A stretch of DNA of 5,278 bases. Source: DATLFA01 sp039934635. GTDB taxonomy: Bacteria > Actinomycetota > Acidimicrobiia > Acidimicrobiales > WLNW01. The notes beneath the pieces are model-generated. The model ran no database searches. It was not told the origin of the DNA and worked only from the letters and a program-made list of their open reading frames with translations. Positions within the stretch are counted from its first letter, which is position 1. Every line of letters starts with the position of its first letter. The stretch spans positions 1 to 5,278 of the forward strand of contig JBDTLT010000320.1 in assembly GCA_039934635.1 (NCBI GenBank), read 5' to 3'. Of this stretch, positions 1-5,278 are shown in pieces. The translations under genes and the position numbers were made by a program.

Positions 1-344
1 ATGTCGGCTATTCGCCGGCCGAGGTCGCGGTCAAAGAGGTGCACGAAGAGACCGGTATCGACTGCAATGTGGTTCGTTTGATCGCGGTGTACGACGGTTT
101 GCGGCGCGGCTTCACTCGCATCCCGATGTACTCGCTCGTCTTCTTGTGCCGCGCCACTGGGGGCGCCGTGCACGCGCATCCGCTCGAATGCGCCGACGCC
201 GGCTTCTTCGCCGAAGACGCGCTGCCCGCACCCTTGGCCGGCGGCGCGAATTGGACGGCGATGGCGTTCGCCGCCATCCGGGGCGACACGTCCGACACGC
301 ATTTCGACGAGCCGCGCTCGCCCATGTGGGAAGCTCGTGAGTGA
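1..344 (+). CDS. Nudix hydrolase, C-terminal part (5' end outside window)
   Basis: The reading frame is open from the window edge (first full codon at base 3) to TGA at 342-344, giving 113 residues of a protein that starts upstream. The first 19 residues contain the second half of a Nudix box: G2, then the helix ending in KEVHEETGI (residues 11-19), which matches the REUxEExGU part of the signature. The metal-binding Glu pair E15/E16 is present. Family members hydrolyse nucleoside diphosphates linked to another group, using Mg2+; the substrate cannot be told from this fragment. Two positions differ from consensus: Lys11 replaces the usual Arg, and Tyr3 stands where the conserved Glu after Gly is expected. 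The last 8 bases overlap the lipase gene, so the two are probably cotranscribed. The ATG at base 1 is in a different frame and is not a start for this gene. Confidence 0.85.
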   Translation, partial: VGYSPAEVAVKEVHEETGIDCNVVRLIAVYDGLRRGFTRIPMYSLVFLCRATGGAVHAHPLECADAGFFAEDALPAPLAGGANWTAMAFAAIRGDTSDTHFDEPRSPMWEARE

Positions 345-1170
345 CGACGCCGCACGCGTCGATTTCGGGCTGACGCGTGACGGACTCGTGCAACTGCGCC
401 GTCATTGGGCCGCCACGAAACCGCGCGCTTCGGTGCTGTTGATCCACGGCATCACCGAGCACAGTGGCCGTTACGAACACGTCGGACGCTTCCTCGCCGA
501 CCGGGGGTTCGATGTCGTTGCGATCGACCTGCGCGGCTTTGGCCAGTCGGGCGGGCGCCGCGCCTACGTTGCCTCGTTCGACGAGTACTTCGACGATGTC
601 GAAGATCAGATGGCCGAGGTCCGCGCGCTCGGCCTGCCAGTGATACTGCTCGGCCATTCGATGGGCGGCCTGATCGCGTTGTCGTACACATTGTCCGCAC
701 GGCCCGGCCCCGATCTGTTGGCACTGTCGGCGCCGGCCCTCGGCGCGAATGTTCCTGCGCCATTGCGCGTGCTGACACCAGCATTGGCGCGCCTCGCGCC
801 TCGCCTCAGCGTGCCCTCGCCGATCAGAGGGGAGATGTTGTCGACCGATCCGGCGGTGGCCGAGGCGTACTTTGCCGACCCCTTGGTCGTGCGCACGGTG
901 ACACCGTCGTTGGGACACGCGCTGCTACGCCAGGTCGAGTGGGCGAACGAGAATCTCGCGCGGCTCACCGTCCCCACGTTCGTGATGCACGGCGCCGACG
1001 ATCAGCTGGTGCCCGCGCGGTCCACCCGGCCGCTCGCGGATCTCGCGGTCGTCACGCGGCGTACCTACGCGGCGCTGCGCCACGAGCTGTTCAACGAGCC
1101 CGCGCGCTTCGCCATCCTGCAGGAGCTGACCGACTGGCTGAACGCGCAGCTCGCCGCGTTGGCGTCGTAG
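337..1170 (+). CDS. Alpha/beta hydrolase, monoacylglycerol lipase type
   Basis: This 277-residue protein belongs to the serine-hydrolase (Hydrolase_4, monoglyceride lipase) family, which cleaves monoacylglycerols to free fatty acid and glycerol. The fold landmarks are all visible: the oxyanion-side HG (37-38) followed by ITEHSGRY, the AIDLRGFGQSGG strand and loop (62-73), the nucleophile elbow GHSMGG with Ser108, the LSAPA segment (130-134), the acid in HGADDQLVP (probably Asp222), and the base in RHELFNEP (His249). Length and motif order resemble mycobacterial Rv0183 (about 280 residues) as I remember it. The GTG at 337 places the HG motif at the same distance from the N-terminus as in that family. 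GTG 388 is a possible later start. There is no signal peptide, so it is probably cytosolic or loosely membrane-associated. It overlaps the Nudix gene by 8 bp, which suggests translational coupling. Natural substrate is inferred from family. Confidence 0.9.
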   Translation: MSDDAARVDFGLTRDGLVQLRRHWAATKPRASVLLIHGITEHSGRYEHVGRFLADRGFDVVAIDLRGFGQSGGRRAYVASFDEYFDDVEDQMAEVRALGLPVILLGHSMGGLIALSYTLSARPGPDLLALSAPALGANVPAPLRVLTPALARLAPRLSVPSPIRGEMLSTDPAVAEAYFADPLVVRTVTPSLGHALLRQVEWANENLARLTVPTFVMHGADDQLVPARSTRPLADLAVVTRRTYAALRHELFNEPARFAILQELTDWLNAQLAALAS

Positions 1171-1176
1171 GGGCGA

Positions 1177-2112
1177 TCAGCCTTGTTCGCGCTGATTGCG
1201 CAGGTATTGCTCGACTTCTTCGACCAGCGAACCGGCCGGGGATACGCCCTGTGATTCGTCGAATCGCTCTTCGAGTTGCTCGACGTAGGTGACGGTCTCG
1301 TCGTCTTCGCCCACGAGCTCGGTGACTTGGCGTTCGTACGCGGCTGCCGCGATCTCGAGGTCGATCGTCGGGACGCCGACGCCGAGCATGTCGGTGATGC
1401 GCTCGACCAACGCCAGCGCGGCCTTGGGCGAATTGGCACCGGGCACGTAGCTCGGCACTGCCGCCCACAGCGACACTGACGGTATGCCGGCAATCACGCA
1501 CGCGTTGTGCAACACACCGACGATGCCCGTGGGGCCTTCGTAGGTCGACGGTTGCAACCCGAGCTCTTGGGCGACGGTGGAGTCATAGGACGTGCCGAAC
1601 ACCGCGGTGGGTCGCGTGTGCGGCACCTCGGCCAGCAACGCACCGAGTGTGATGACCATACGCGCGTTGGTCTGGCGGGCAACCGAGATGATCTCGTCGC
1701 AGAACGTGCGCCACCGCAGTTGTGGCTCGCTGCCCAACAGTGTGATCAGGTCGGTGCCGACACGGTCGCGGCCCACTGCGCAGAATTCGGTGAGCGGCCA
1801 CTCGACGCTGCGCGAGGCGCCGTCTTCGATGTGAACGACGGGACGCGTGCTCGTGAAATCGAAGAACTCTTCGGGATCGATCGTTGCGAACGACACGGCA
1901 CGCAGGCGATCGCGCAGATGCCCGACCGCAGTGGTCGCGGCATCGCCCGCGTCGTTCCAACCCTCGAACGCCGCGACGATCACCGGCCGCTGCACCTCGG
2001 GCAGGCGGCTCCATTCGATGTAGCGACTGTGCTCTGGGTCCCCCGCCGGCCCCGTGGCCTCGTTCCGCACATTCACAACGCTACCGTCCGTGCCACCGGA
2101 TGCCACAAACAC
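1177..2112 (-). CDS. PAC2 family protein (proteasome assembly chaperone-like)
   Basis: This 311-residue protein shows the motifs of the PAC2 (DUF75) family: AFEGWNDAGDAA (48-59) after a buried beta strand, LGALLAEVPHTRP (156-168), a YEGPTGIVGVLH loop (191-202), and SLWAAVPSYVPGANSPKAAL (214-233). The C-terminal 45 or so residues are strongly acidic and probably helical. It resembles actinobacterial homologues such as mycobacterial Rv2125. The name comes from eukaryotic proteasome assembly chaperones; the bacterial role is not established, so I assign no function beyond the family. There is no signal peptide, so it is likely cytosolic. The start is uncertain: GTG 2112 gives the longest form, but GTG codons at 2106, 2076 and 2070 are in frame and the conserved domain begins only near residue 31. 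No strong Shine-Dalgarno sequence decides between them. It is convergent with the lipase (6 bp apart) and divergent from the GNAT gene. Confidence 0.88.
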   Translation of the reverse strand: MFVASGGTDGSVVNVRNEATGPAGDPEHSRYIEWSRLPEVQRPVIVAAFEGWNDAGDAATTAVGHLRDRLRAVSFATIDPEEFFDFTSTRPVVHIEDGASRSVEWPLTEFCAVGRDRVGTDLITLLGSEPQLRWRTFCDEIISVARQTNARMVITLGALLAEVPHTRPTAVFGTSYDSTVAQELGLQPSTYEGPTGIVGVLHNACVIAGIPSVSLWAAVPSYVPGANSPKAALALVERITDMLGVGVPTIDLEIAAAAYERQVTELVGEDDETVTYVEQLEERFDESQGVSPAGSLVEEVEQYLRNQREQG

Positions 2113-2211
2113 CTCGGCCCAGGCGAAGGGCCCGGGCCGCTCGACCCAACTGCGTCAATGCGGTGTCGAGCTGCAGGGCGTGCAGGTGGAGTGCTCTAAA
2201 GTGGTGGGGCT
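2113..2211. promoter_or_regulatory. Divergent intergenic region (PAC2 / GNAT)
   Basis: These 99 bp separate two divergently transcribed genes and must hold the promoters of both unless the PAC2 start lies further inside its ORF. On the plus strand TG-C-TCTAAA (2192-2200) resembles an extended -10 element and would start transcription only a few bases before the GNAT ATG. On the minus strand TTGACG (2153-2158) resembles a -35 box, but I find no good -10 at the right spacing. A short inverted repeat, CTGCA-GGGCG-TGCAG, lies at 2171-2185, upstream of the plus-strand -10-like element. The PAC2-proximal half is very GC-rich (GGGCCCGGGCC at 2128-2138). Confidence 0.5.
2192..2200 (+). promoter_or_regulatory. 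Possible extended -10 element for the GNAT gene
   Basis: The sequence TGCTCTAAA fits TGn followed by a hexamer that matches TATAAT at four of six positions. It is one of the few AT-containing stretches in this intergenic region. If it is used, transcription would begin around 2206-2208, giving a leaderless or nearly leaderless mRNA, which is common in actinobacteria. There is no recognisable -35 box at 17 bp. This is a pattern match only. Confidence 0.25.
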
Positions 2212-2661
2212 ATGGTGCGCGTCGAAGTCATATCGCAGGTCACGGGCGAGCTTGTCGAAGCCTTCGCGCGGTTGGTGCCGCAGCTGTCCAAATCCAACCC
2301 TCCGCCCACCGAGCGAGAACTCGCGGCGATCGTCGCATCGCGGGCCAGTGTGCTGTTCCTCGCCTATGACGAGGACGACGAGATCGTCGGCAGCTTGACG
2401 CTCGTGTTGTTCCGCATACCGACGGGCTTGCGGGCGTGGATCGAAGACGTCGTCGTCGACGAGAGCGCACGGGGCAAGGGTGTCGCTCACCGCATGAACG
2501 AAGCGGCCATCGACTACGCGCGCAAAGCGGGCGCCAAGACGGTCGATCTCACGTCGCGGCCGAGTCGTGATGTGGCCAACCGTCTGTACCAGCGACTCGG
2601 TTTCCAAAAACGCGACACCAACGTCTATCGCTACGTGCTCGACGGCTCGTCGGGAGACTGA
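2212..2661 (+). CDS. GNAT family N-acetyltransferase
   Basis: This 149-residue single-domain protein has the layout of the GNAT superfamily, which moves an acetyl group from acetyl-CoA to an amine. The beta-4 strand WIEDVVVDESA (76-86) leads into the acetyl-CoA pyrophosphate loop RGKGVA (87-92), a match to the R/Q-x-x-G-x-G/A motif, and then helix alpha-3 (93-107). Motif B near the C-terminus reads NRLYQRLGF (123-131), followed by a final strand with VYRYVLDG. The acceptor cannot be told from the sequence. The ATG at 2212 is preceded by a G-rich stretch (GGTGGGG, 2203-2209), which is a poor Shine-Dalgarno match at very short spacing, so leaderless or weak initiation is possible. No transmembrane segment or signal is present. 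It is transcribed alone, and its stop codon forms the left edge of the 2659-2679 hairpin. Confidence 0.9.
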   Translation: MVRVEVISQVTGELVEAFARLVPQLSKSNPPPTERELAAIVASRASVLFLAYDEDDEIVGSLTLVLFRIPTGLRAWIEDVVVDESARGKGVAHRMNEAAIDYARKAGAKTVDLTSRPSRDVANRLYQRLGFQKRDTNVYRYVLDGSSGD

Positions 2662-2679
2662 TCAGCTCGAGGCTGATCA
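2659..2679. terminator. Bidirectional hairpin between convergent genes, containing both stop codons
   Basis: Perfect inverted repeat: arm TGATCAGC (2659-2666), loop TCGAG (2667-2671), arm GCTGATCA (2672-2679). It lies exactly at the junction of the convergent GNAT and lytic-transglycosylase genes. The outer three bases of each arm are the TGA stop codon of the gene reading into it. Neither side has a T-tract, so it is not a classical intrinsic terminator. A stem alone between convergent genes is still a plausible terminator or mRNA 3'-end element in a high-GC actinobacterium. The hairpin is seen directly; its function is inferred. Confidence 0.6.
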
Positions 2680-3684
2680 ACTAGAGGCTTTGAGGCCCGT
2701 GATCGACCACGGCGACTTCGCCTTGTAGTCGACCACTTTGATCTGGTTCGGCTCACGGTAGACGCCGGCGGGAAACCACAAGTCGCCGTCGGCGGTGGAG
2801 AAGTAGATCTCCCAGTTGTAGAACCCGATGAAGGCCCGCTCGTCGGCCTTCATCATGTCGGCGTAGGCCGTCACCCCGTCGACGTAGGCGTTGTGGTTGT
2901 TGTAGCCGAACAGGGCCTTGCGCATGTCGGCCGGCCCGCCGCGGCGTACGAGATAGCGGGCCGCGGCTTGGATCGCGTCGTGGGGATCGTTGATGTCGCC
3001 CTTGCCGATGCCGCTCTCGTTCCACGTCGACGCGATGAACTGCATCGGGCCCTGCGCGCCGGCGGTCGACAAGCCCCGGATGCGCCCGAAACCGGTTTCG
3101 ATGAAGTTGATCGCAGCGAGATACTGCCAGCCGATGCCCGTTGCCCGTTCGGCCTCCTTGTAGAAGGCCAGCAAGGTCTCCGCCGGAGCGGGAGTGACGA
3201 TCTCCCACGCCGGTACGGTGTCGGCGTAGCCGGACTTGATCTCGAAGAAGGCCCGCCGGGCGCGCATGTTCGCATTGACGGTCGCGACGAGGTCGCTCGG
3301 TAGCGCGGCCAGCACTGCGCCGTCCCAAGTCGGTTGGATCGACAGCTTGCGATACGCGACCTCTTGCAGGTGTCCGAGCTCGGCCAGTTGCGCGGCGTTG
3401 CGCGACGCGTCGTGCAGGCCCCGTTCGGCCACGACGATCTGCTGGGCGAGCTCGGCCGGGCTGGCCGCGGGCGCCGGGGCGGTGCGTCCGTTGGGTGCCG
3501 CGATGCGCGCTTCGAGCAATGTCGTGTTGGCGCCCGCGGCTTGGGGGGTGACGGCGGGTTGGGTGCTGACCGTGGTCCCGTCGGGGGTGACGGGTTCGGT
3601 GGTCGACGCGTCATCGCTCGAGCAGGCCGCCAGCGCGCCGGCCAGCGCGACCGCTGCGGCGGCGACCCTGGCTGCGCCCCGCAC
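2677..3684 (-). CDS. Lytic transglycosylase (SLT-type) lipoprotein
   Basis: This 335-residue protein is predicted to cleave peptidoglycan glycan strands non-hydrolytically, leaving 1,6-anhydro-MurNAc ends, outside the membrane. It begins with an Ala/Val-rich signal peptide ending in the lipobox LAAC (18-21), so Cys21 would be lipidated. A Ser/Thr/Pro-rich linker (22-55) and a mostly helical region (about 75-145) follow. The catalytic SLT domain holds Glu196 in FIETGFG, GAQGPMQF (209-216) followed by the STW turn, NDPHDAIQAAARYL (232-245), and the YNNHNAYV segment (261-268). The C-terminal stretch, YNWEIYFSTADGDLWFP (289-305), resembles the tail of other actinobacterial SLT proteins as I recall them. 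The start is GTG 3684, only 2 bp after the upstream dehydrogenase stop, with a GAAGG Shine-Dalgarno sequence 9 nt before it. The two genes are therefore almost certainly coupled. Substrate is inferred from family. Confidence 0.88.
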   Translation of the reverse strand: MRGAARVAAAAVALAGALAACSSDDASTTEPVTPDGTTVSTQPAVTPQAAGANTTLLEARIAAPNGRTAPAPAASPAELAQQIVVAERGLHDASRNAAQLAELGHLQEVAYRKLSIQPTWDGAVLAALPSDLVATVNANMRARRAFFEIKSGYADTVPAWEIVTPAPAETLLAFYKEAERATGIGWQYLAAINFIETGFGRIRGLSTAGAQGPMQFIASTWNESGIGKGDINDPHDAIQAAARYLVRRGGPADMRKALFGYNNHNAYVDGVTAYADMMKADERAFIGFYNWEIYFSTADGDLWFPAGVYREPNQIKVVDYKAKSPWSITGLKASS

Positions 3685-3686
3685 GG

Positions 3687-5000
3687 TCAGGCGCCTTCGA
3701 TGTGAAACACGCCGCCGTCGAGGCTGAGCACATAGAGCTCGCCGTCAGGTCCCTCGCCGAAAGAGCCGAGGCCTCCCCCTTCGACCGTGATGCCGGTATC
3801 GCGGTTCTGGCCGGAGGCGCCGGCAAGGCGGAACAGTTGGATCTTCGACACGCAGTAGTCGCCGTAGATGTAGACGCCTTGCAGCGCCGGCAGTGCGTTG
3901 CCGCGGTAGACGAACCCGCCGGTGATCGAACAGTTGCCGCCGGCGTGGCTGTATTCGTACACCGGCGCCGTGCCGCCCGCGGGACGATCGCCCTTGAGCC
4001 GCTGGTTGCCTTCGTACTGCGACCACTCGAGGTTGGCGCCGCGCCCGCGGCCCTGGGCCGTCGTGAGCACGTCGATCTCTTCGCGCACGCTGCCGCCGAC
4101 GTCGGCGATCCACAAGTCGCCGGTTGCCCGGTCGAAGGAGAACCGCCACGGGTTGCGGGTGCCTTTGATCCAGATCTCGGGTAGCCCGCCACCCGCGGCG
4201 AACGGGTTGTCGGCGGGTATGCCGTATTCACCATTGGTACGAGAGCTCGGATCGATGCGCAGGATCGAGCCCAACAACACGTTCACGTTCTGCCCGTTGT
4301 TGTTGGGGTCACCCTGGCTGCCGCCGTCGCCGTAGCCGAGCCACAGATAGCCGTCGGGCCCGAAGACGATGTTGCCGCCGTTGTGGTTGGCGAACGGCTG
4401 CTGGATCGCGAGCACGGTGCGCCGGCTGCCGGTGTTGACCGAGTCGCCGTTCATCGTGAACTCGTCGACGCGGCTGTTGCCCTGCGGGTTGGTATAGCTG
4501 AGATACAACTTGGCGCCGTCGGGGGAAAAGGCCAAGCCGAGCAGGCCCCGCTCGCCGCCGTTGCTCACCGTGTTCGAGATGTCGACGATCGGTTCGCTCA
4601 CCGCGTTGTTCGCCGGATTGAACACGCGCACGCGGCCGGCGCGCTCGGCCACCCAGATCTCGCGCCGCCCTGCGCGCGTCGCCATCGCGATCGGCGAGTT
4701 CATCGTGGCCACGCGGCGCAACTCGAGGTTGATCGCCTCGAGCGGTGTCGGCGGTGGAGGCGGGGCCGTGGTCGGGGGAGTCGTGGGCGCAGGGGTCGTC
4801 GTCGCCCCTGCGGTACCCCCGGCAGTGCTGGTCGCCGTGGTCGTGGTGGTGGTCGGGGCCAGCGTGGTGGTCGACAAGGTCGAGTCTGGCGTCGTCGCAG
4901 TGCCGCCGTCGTCGCTGCAGGCACCGACGATCACCAGGGCCATCAGCGCCACGCCAGGGGCCACCAGACGAGCACGGGAGGGCCTCACGGCGGCCACCAT
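3687..5000 (-). CDS. PQQ-dependent sugar dehydrogenase (glucose/sorbosone dehydrogenase family) lipoprotein
   Basis: This 437-residue protein is a six-bladed beta-propeller of the GSDH family, whose characterised members oxidise sugars with pyrroloquinoline quinone and Ca2+ outside the membrane. It has a lipoprotein signal peptide with lipobox VGAC (Cys28), a long Thr/Pro-rich linker (34-86) and the propeller (about 92-435). Visible family motifs are IWVAERAGRVRVF (115-127), GERGLLGLAFSPDG (149-162), FANHNGGNIVFGPDGYLW (203-220) with the likely catalytic base His206, YGDGG (223-227), KGTRNPWRFSFD (279-290) with a probable PQQ-contacting Arg282, and DVGGSVREEID (300-310). C357 and C383, in NCSITGGFVYRG and GDYCVSK, are probably a disulfide, as in HHIP-like relatives. 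ATG 5000 is chosen because the signal peptide starts there; the frame is open to 5210, but that part overlaps the thioesterase gene. GTG 4988 is an alternative start. Cofactor use and substrate are inferred. Confidence 0.87.
   Translation of the reverse strand: MVAAVRPSRARLVAPGVALMALVIVGACSDDGGTATTPDSTLSTTTLAPTTTTTTATSTAGGTAGATTTPAPTTPPTTAPPPPPTPLEAINLELRRVATMNSPIAMATRAGRREIWVAERAGRVRVFNPANNAVSEPIVDISNTVSNGGERGLLGLAFSPDGAKLYLSYTNPQGNSRVDEFTMNGDSVNTGSRRTVLAIQQPFANHNGGNIVFGPDGYLWLGYGDGGSQGDPNNNGQNVNVLLGSILRIDPSSRTNGEYGIPADNPFAAGGGLPEIWIKGTRNPWRFSFDRATGDLWIADVGGSVREEIDVLTTAQGRGRGANLEWSQYEGNQRLKGDRPAGGTAPVYEYSHAGGNCSITGGFVYRGNALPALQGVYIYGDYCVSKIQLFRLAGASGQNRDTGITVEGGGLGSFGEGPDGELYVLSLDGGVFHIEGA
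3694..3698 (-). promoter_or_regulatory. Shine-Dalgarno site for the lytic transglycosylase, inside the upstream gene
   Basis: On the minus strand GAAGG lies 9 nt before the GTG at 3684 and within the last codons of the dehydrogenase gene. With the 2-bp gap between TGA and GTG, it supports translational coupling and fixes the GTG as the transglycosylase start. Confidence 0.65.
4743..4901 (-). repeat. Low-complexity Thr/Pro-rich linker coding segment
   Basis: This codes residues 34-86 of the dehydrogenase lipoprotein: runs of Thr (six in a row at 50-55), Ala-Gly-Thr stretches and a five-Pro run (80-84). On the DNA it appears as near-repetitive GGT/GTC/GTG triplets on the plus strand. Such linkers are typical spacers between a lipid anchor and a folded extracytoplasmic domain, and are prone to length variation between strains. 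Confidence 0.7.
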
Positions 5001-5002
5001 AC

Positions 5003-5026
5003 CGGTAGGAGTGCCTTGTTCTACCG
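5003..5026 (-). promoter_or_regulatory. Small inverted repeat between thioesterase stop and dehydrogenase start
   Basis: CGGTAG and CTACCG (5003-5008 and 5021-5026) form perfect 6-bp arms around a 12-nt loop, within the 29-bp gap between the two minus-strand genes and 2 bp from the dehydrogenase ATG. The only Shine-Dalgarno-like bases nearby (AAGG on the minus strand) fall in the loop, 13 nt from the ATG, which is further than usual. It might affect initiation, or it might be chance. Confidence 0.3.
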
Positions 5027-5029
5027 CGC

Positions 5030-5278
5030 CTATCCGTTGCGGCGGAGCGGCACAGTTTGCCGGATGAGGCCTTCTTGTACGACCGACGCCACGAGCATGC
5101 CGTCGCGGGTGAAGACCGACCCGCGGGCAAGGCCCCGTCCTCCGGACGACGATGGTGTGTCCTGCGCGTAGAGGAACCACTCGTCGGCCCGGAACGATCG
5201 GTGGAACCACATCGCGTGATCGAGGCTCGCCATCATGATCTCGTCGTCGAGCGCGCTCATCCCGTGGGGCAATAGCGA
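5030..5278 (-). CDS. tesB: Acyl-CoA thioesterase II, C-terminal part (5' end outside window)
   Basis: The minus-strand frame is open from the window edge to TAG at 5030-5032, giving the last 82 residues of a TesB-type double-hotdog thioesterase, which hydrolyses acyl-CoA to free fatty acid and CoA. The match is clear: MASLDHAMWFHRSFRADEW (residues 16-34 of the fragment), then FLYAQDTPSSSGGRGLARG (35-53), and LVASVVQEGLIR (62-73). Asp20, Thr41 (Ser in some relatives) and Gln68 are the likely equivalents of the Asp/Thr/Gln active-site set known for E. coli TesB. An internal TTG at 5272 is not the start; coding continues through it to the edge. It lies 29 bp upstream of the dehydrogenase on the same strand and may head or belong to the same transcript. 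The gene symbol is assigned by family. Confidence 0.9.
   Translation of the reverse strand, partial: SLLPHGMSALDDEIMMASLDHAMWFHRSFRADEWFLYAQDTPSSSGGRGLARGSVFTRDGMLVASVVQEGLIRQTVPLRRNG

Noticed and set aside
1..3. ATG at the first bases as a possible gene start
   Set aside because: Its frame ends after about 20 codons and does not encode the Nudix box, which is in the frame starting at base 3.
112..918. Minus-strand open frame of 268 codons antisense to the lipase
   Set aside because: It is Arg/Cys/His/Gln-rich with no recognisable motif. It lies over strongly conserved Nudix and lipase coding sequence, so it is a high-GC shadow frame.
2128..2138. GGGCCCGGGCC as a regulatory palindrome
   Set aside because: Such runs arise readily in DNA of this composition, and nothing else supports a function.
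2153..2158. TTGACG on the minus strand as a -35 box for the PAC2 gene
   Set aside because: No acceptable -10 hexamer occurs 16-19 bp downstream, where the sequence is almost entirely G and C. It is noted in the intergenic entry but not called as a promoter.
1507..2199. Plus-strand open frame of 230 codons antisense to the PAC2 gene
   Set aside because: Composition is biased and motif-free, and the opposite strand carries well-conserved PAC2 motifs over the same bases.
4383..5171. Plus-strand open frame of 262 codons antisense to the dehydrogenase and thioesterase
   Set aside because: It is Arg/Gly/Val-rich with no family motif and lies fully over two recognised genes. The Gly/Arg runs mirror the Thr/Pro linker on the other strand.
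5001..5210. N-terminal extension of the dehydrogenase frame up to a start at 5210
   Set aside because: It overlaps the clearly conserved end of the thioesterase in another frame, is Arg/Pro-rich in the way of out-of-frame high-GC sequence, and would bury the lipoprotein signal peptide inside the protein.

Overview
This is a gene-dense, GC-rich stretch of bacterial chromosome with strong G/C bias at third codon positions and three GTG starts among the five complete genes. The gene content points to a high-GC actinobacterium: a mycobacterial-type monoacylglycerol lipase, a PAC2-family protein of the actinobacterial kind, and two lipoproteins with Ala/Val-rich signal peptides and Ser/Asp-rich mature N-termini. 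An Acidimicrobiia-like lineage is my guess from the protein style; the window contains no marker that settles it. I see no mobile element, tRNA, rRNA, CRISPR array or phage gene.

Layout: (1) 1-344 (+) is the C-terminal part of a Nudix hydrolase. It overlaps by 8 bp a complete monoglyceride-lipase-type alpha/beta hydrolase at 337-1170 (+). (2) A PAC2-family protein at 1177-2112 (-) converges on the lipase with only 6 bp between the stop codons. (3) A 99-bp divergent intergenic region separates the PAC2 gene from a GNAT acetyltransferase at 2212-2661 (+). (4) The GNAT gene converges on a minus-strand cluster. Read in transcription order, the cluster is: the C-terminal end of an acyl-CoA thioesterase II (TesB type) at 5030-5278, a PQQ-dependent glucose/sorbosone-dehydrogenase-family lipoprotein at 3687-5000, and a lytic-transglycosylase lipoprotein at 2677-3684. 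A perfect hairpin at 2659-2679 carries the stop codons of both convergent genes.

The genes look like housekeeping or accessory metabolism: lipid ester and acyl-CoA hydrolysis, nucleotide-type hydrolysis, acetyl transfer, cell-wall remodelling and extracytoplasmic sugar oxidation. The most suggestive link is between the two consecutive lipoproteins. The transglycosylase start lies 2 bp after the dehydrogenase stop, with its Shine-Dalgarno sequence inside the upstream gene, so the two are probably translated together at the outer face of the membrane. I found no clear evidence of a new multi-gene system; the findings are mostly local architecture and family-level oddities.
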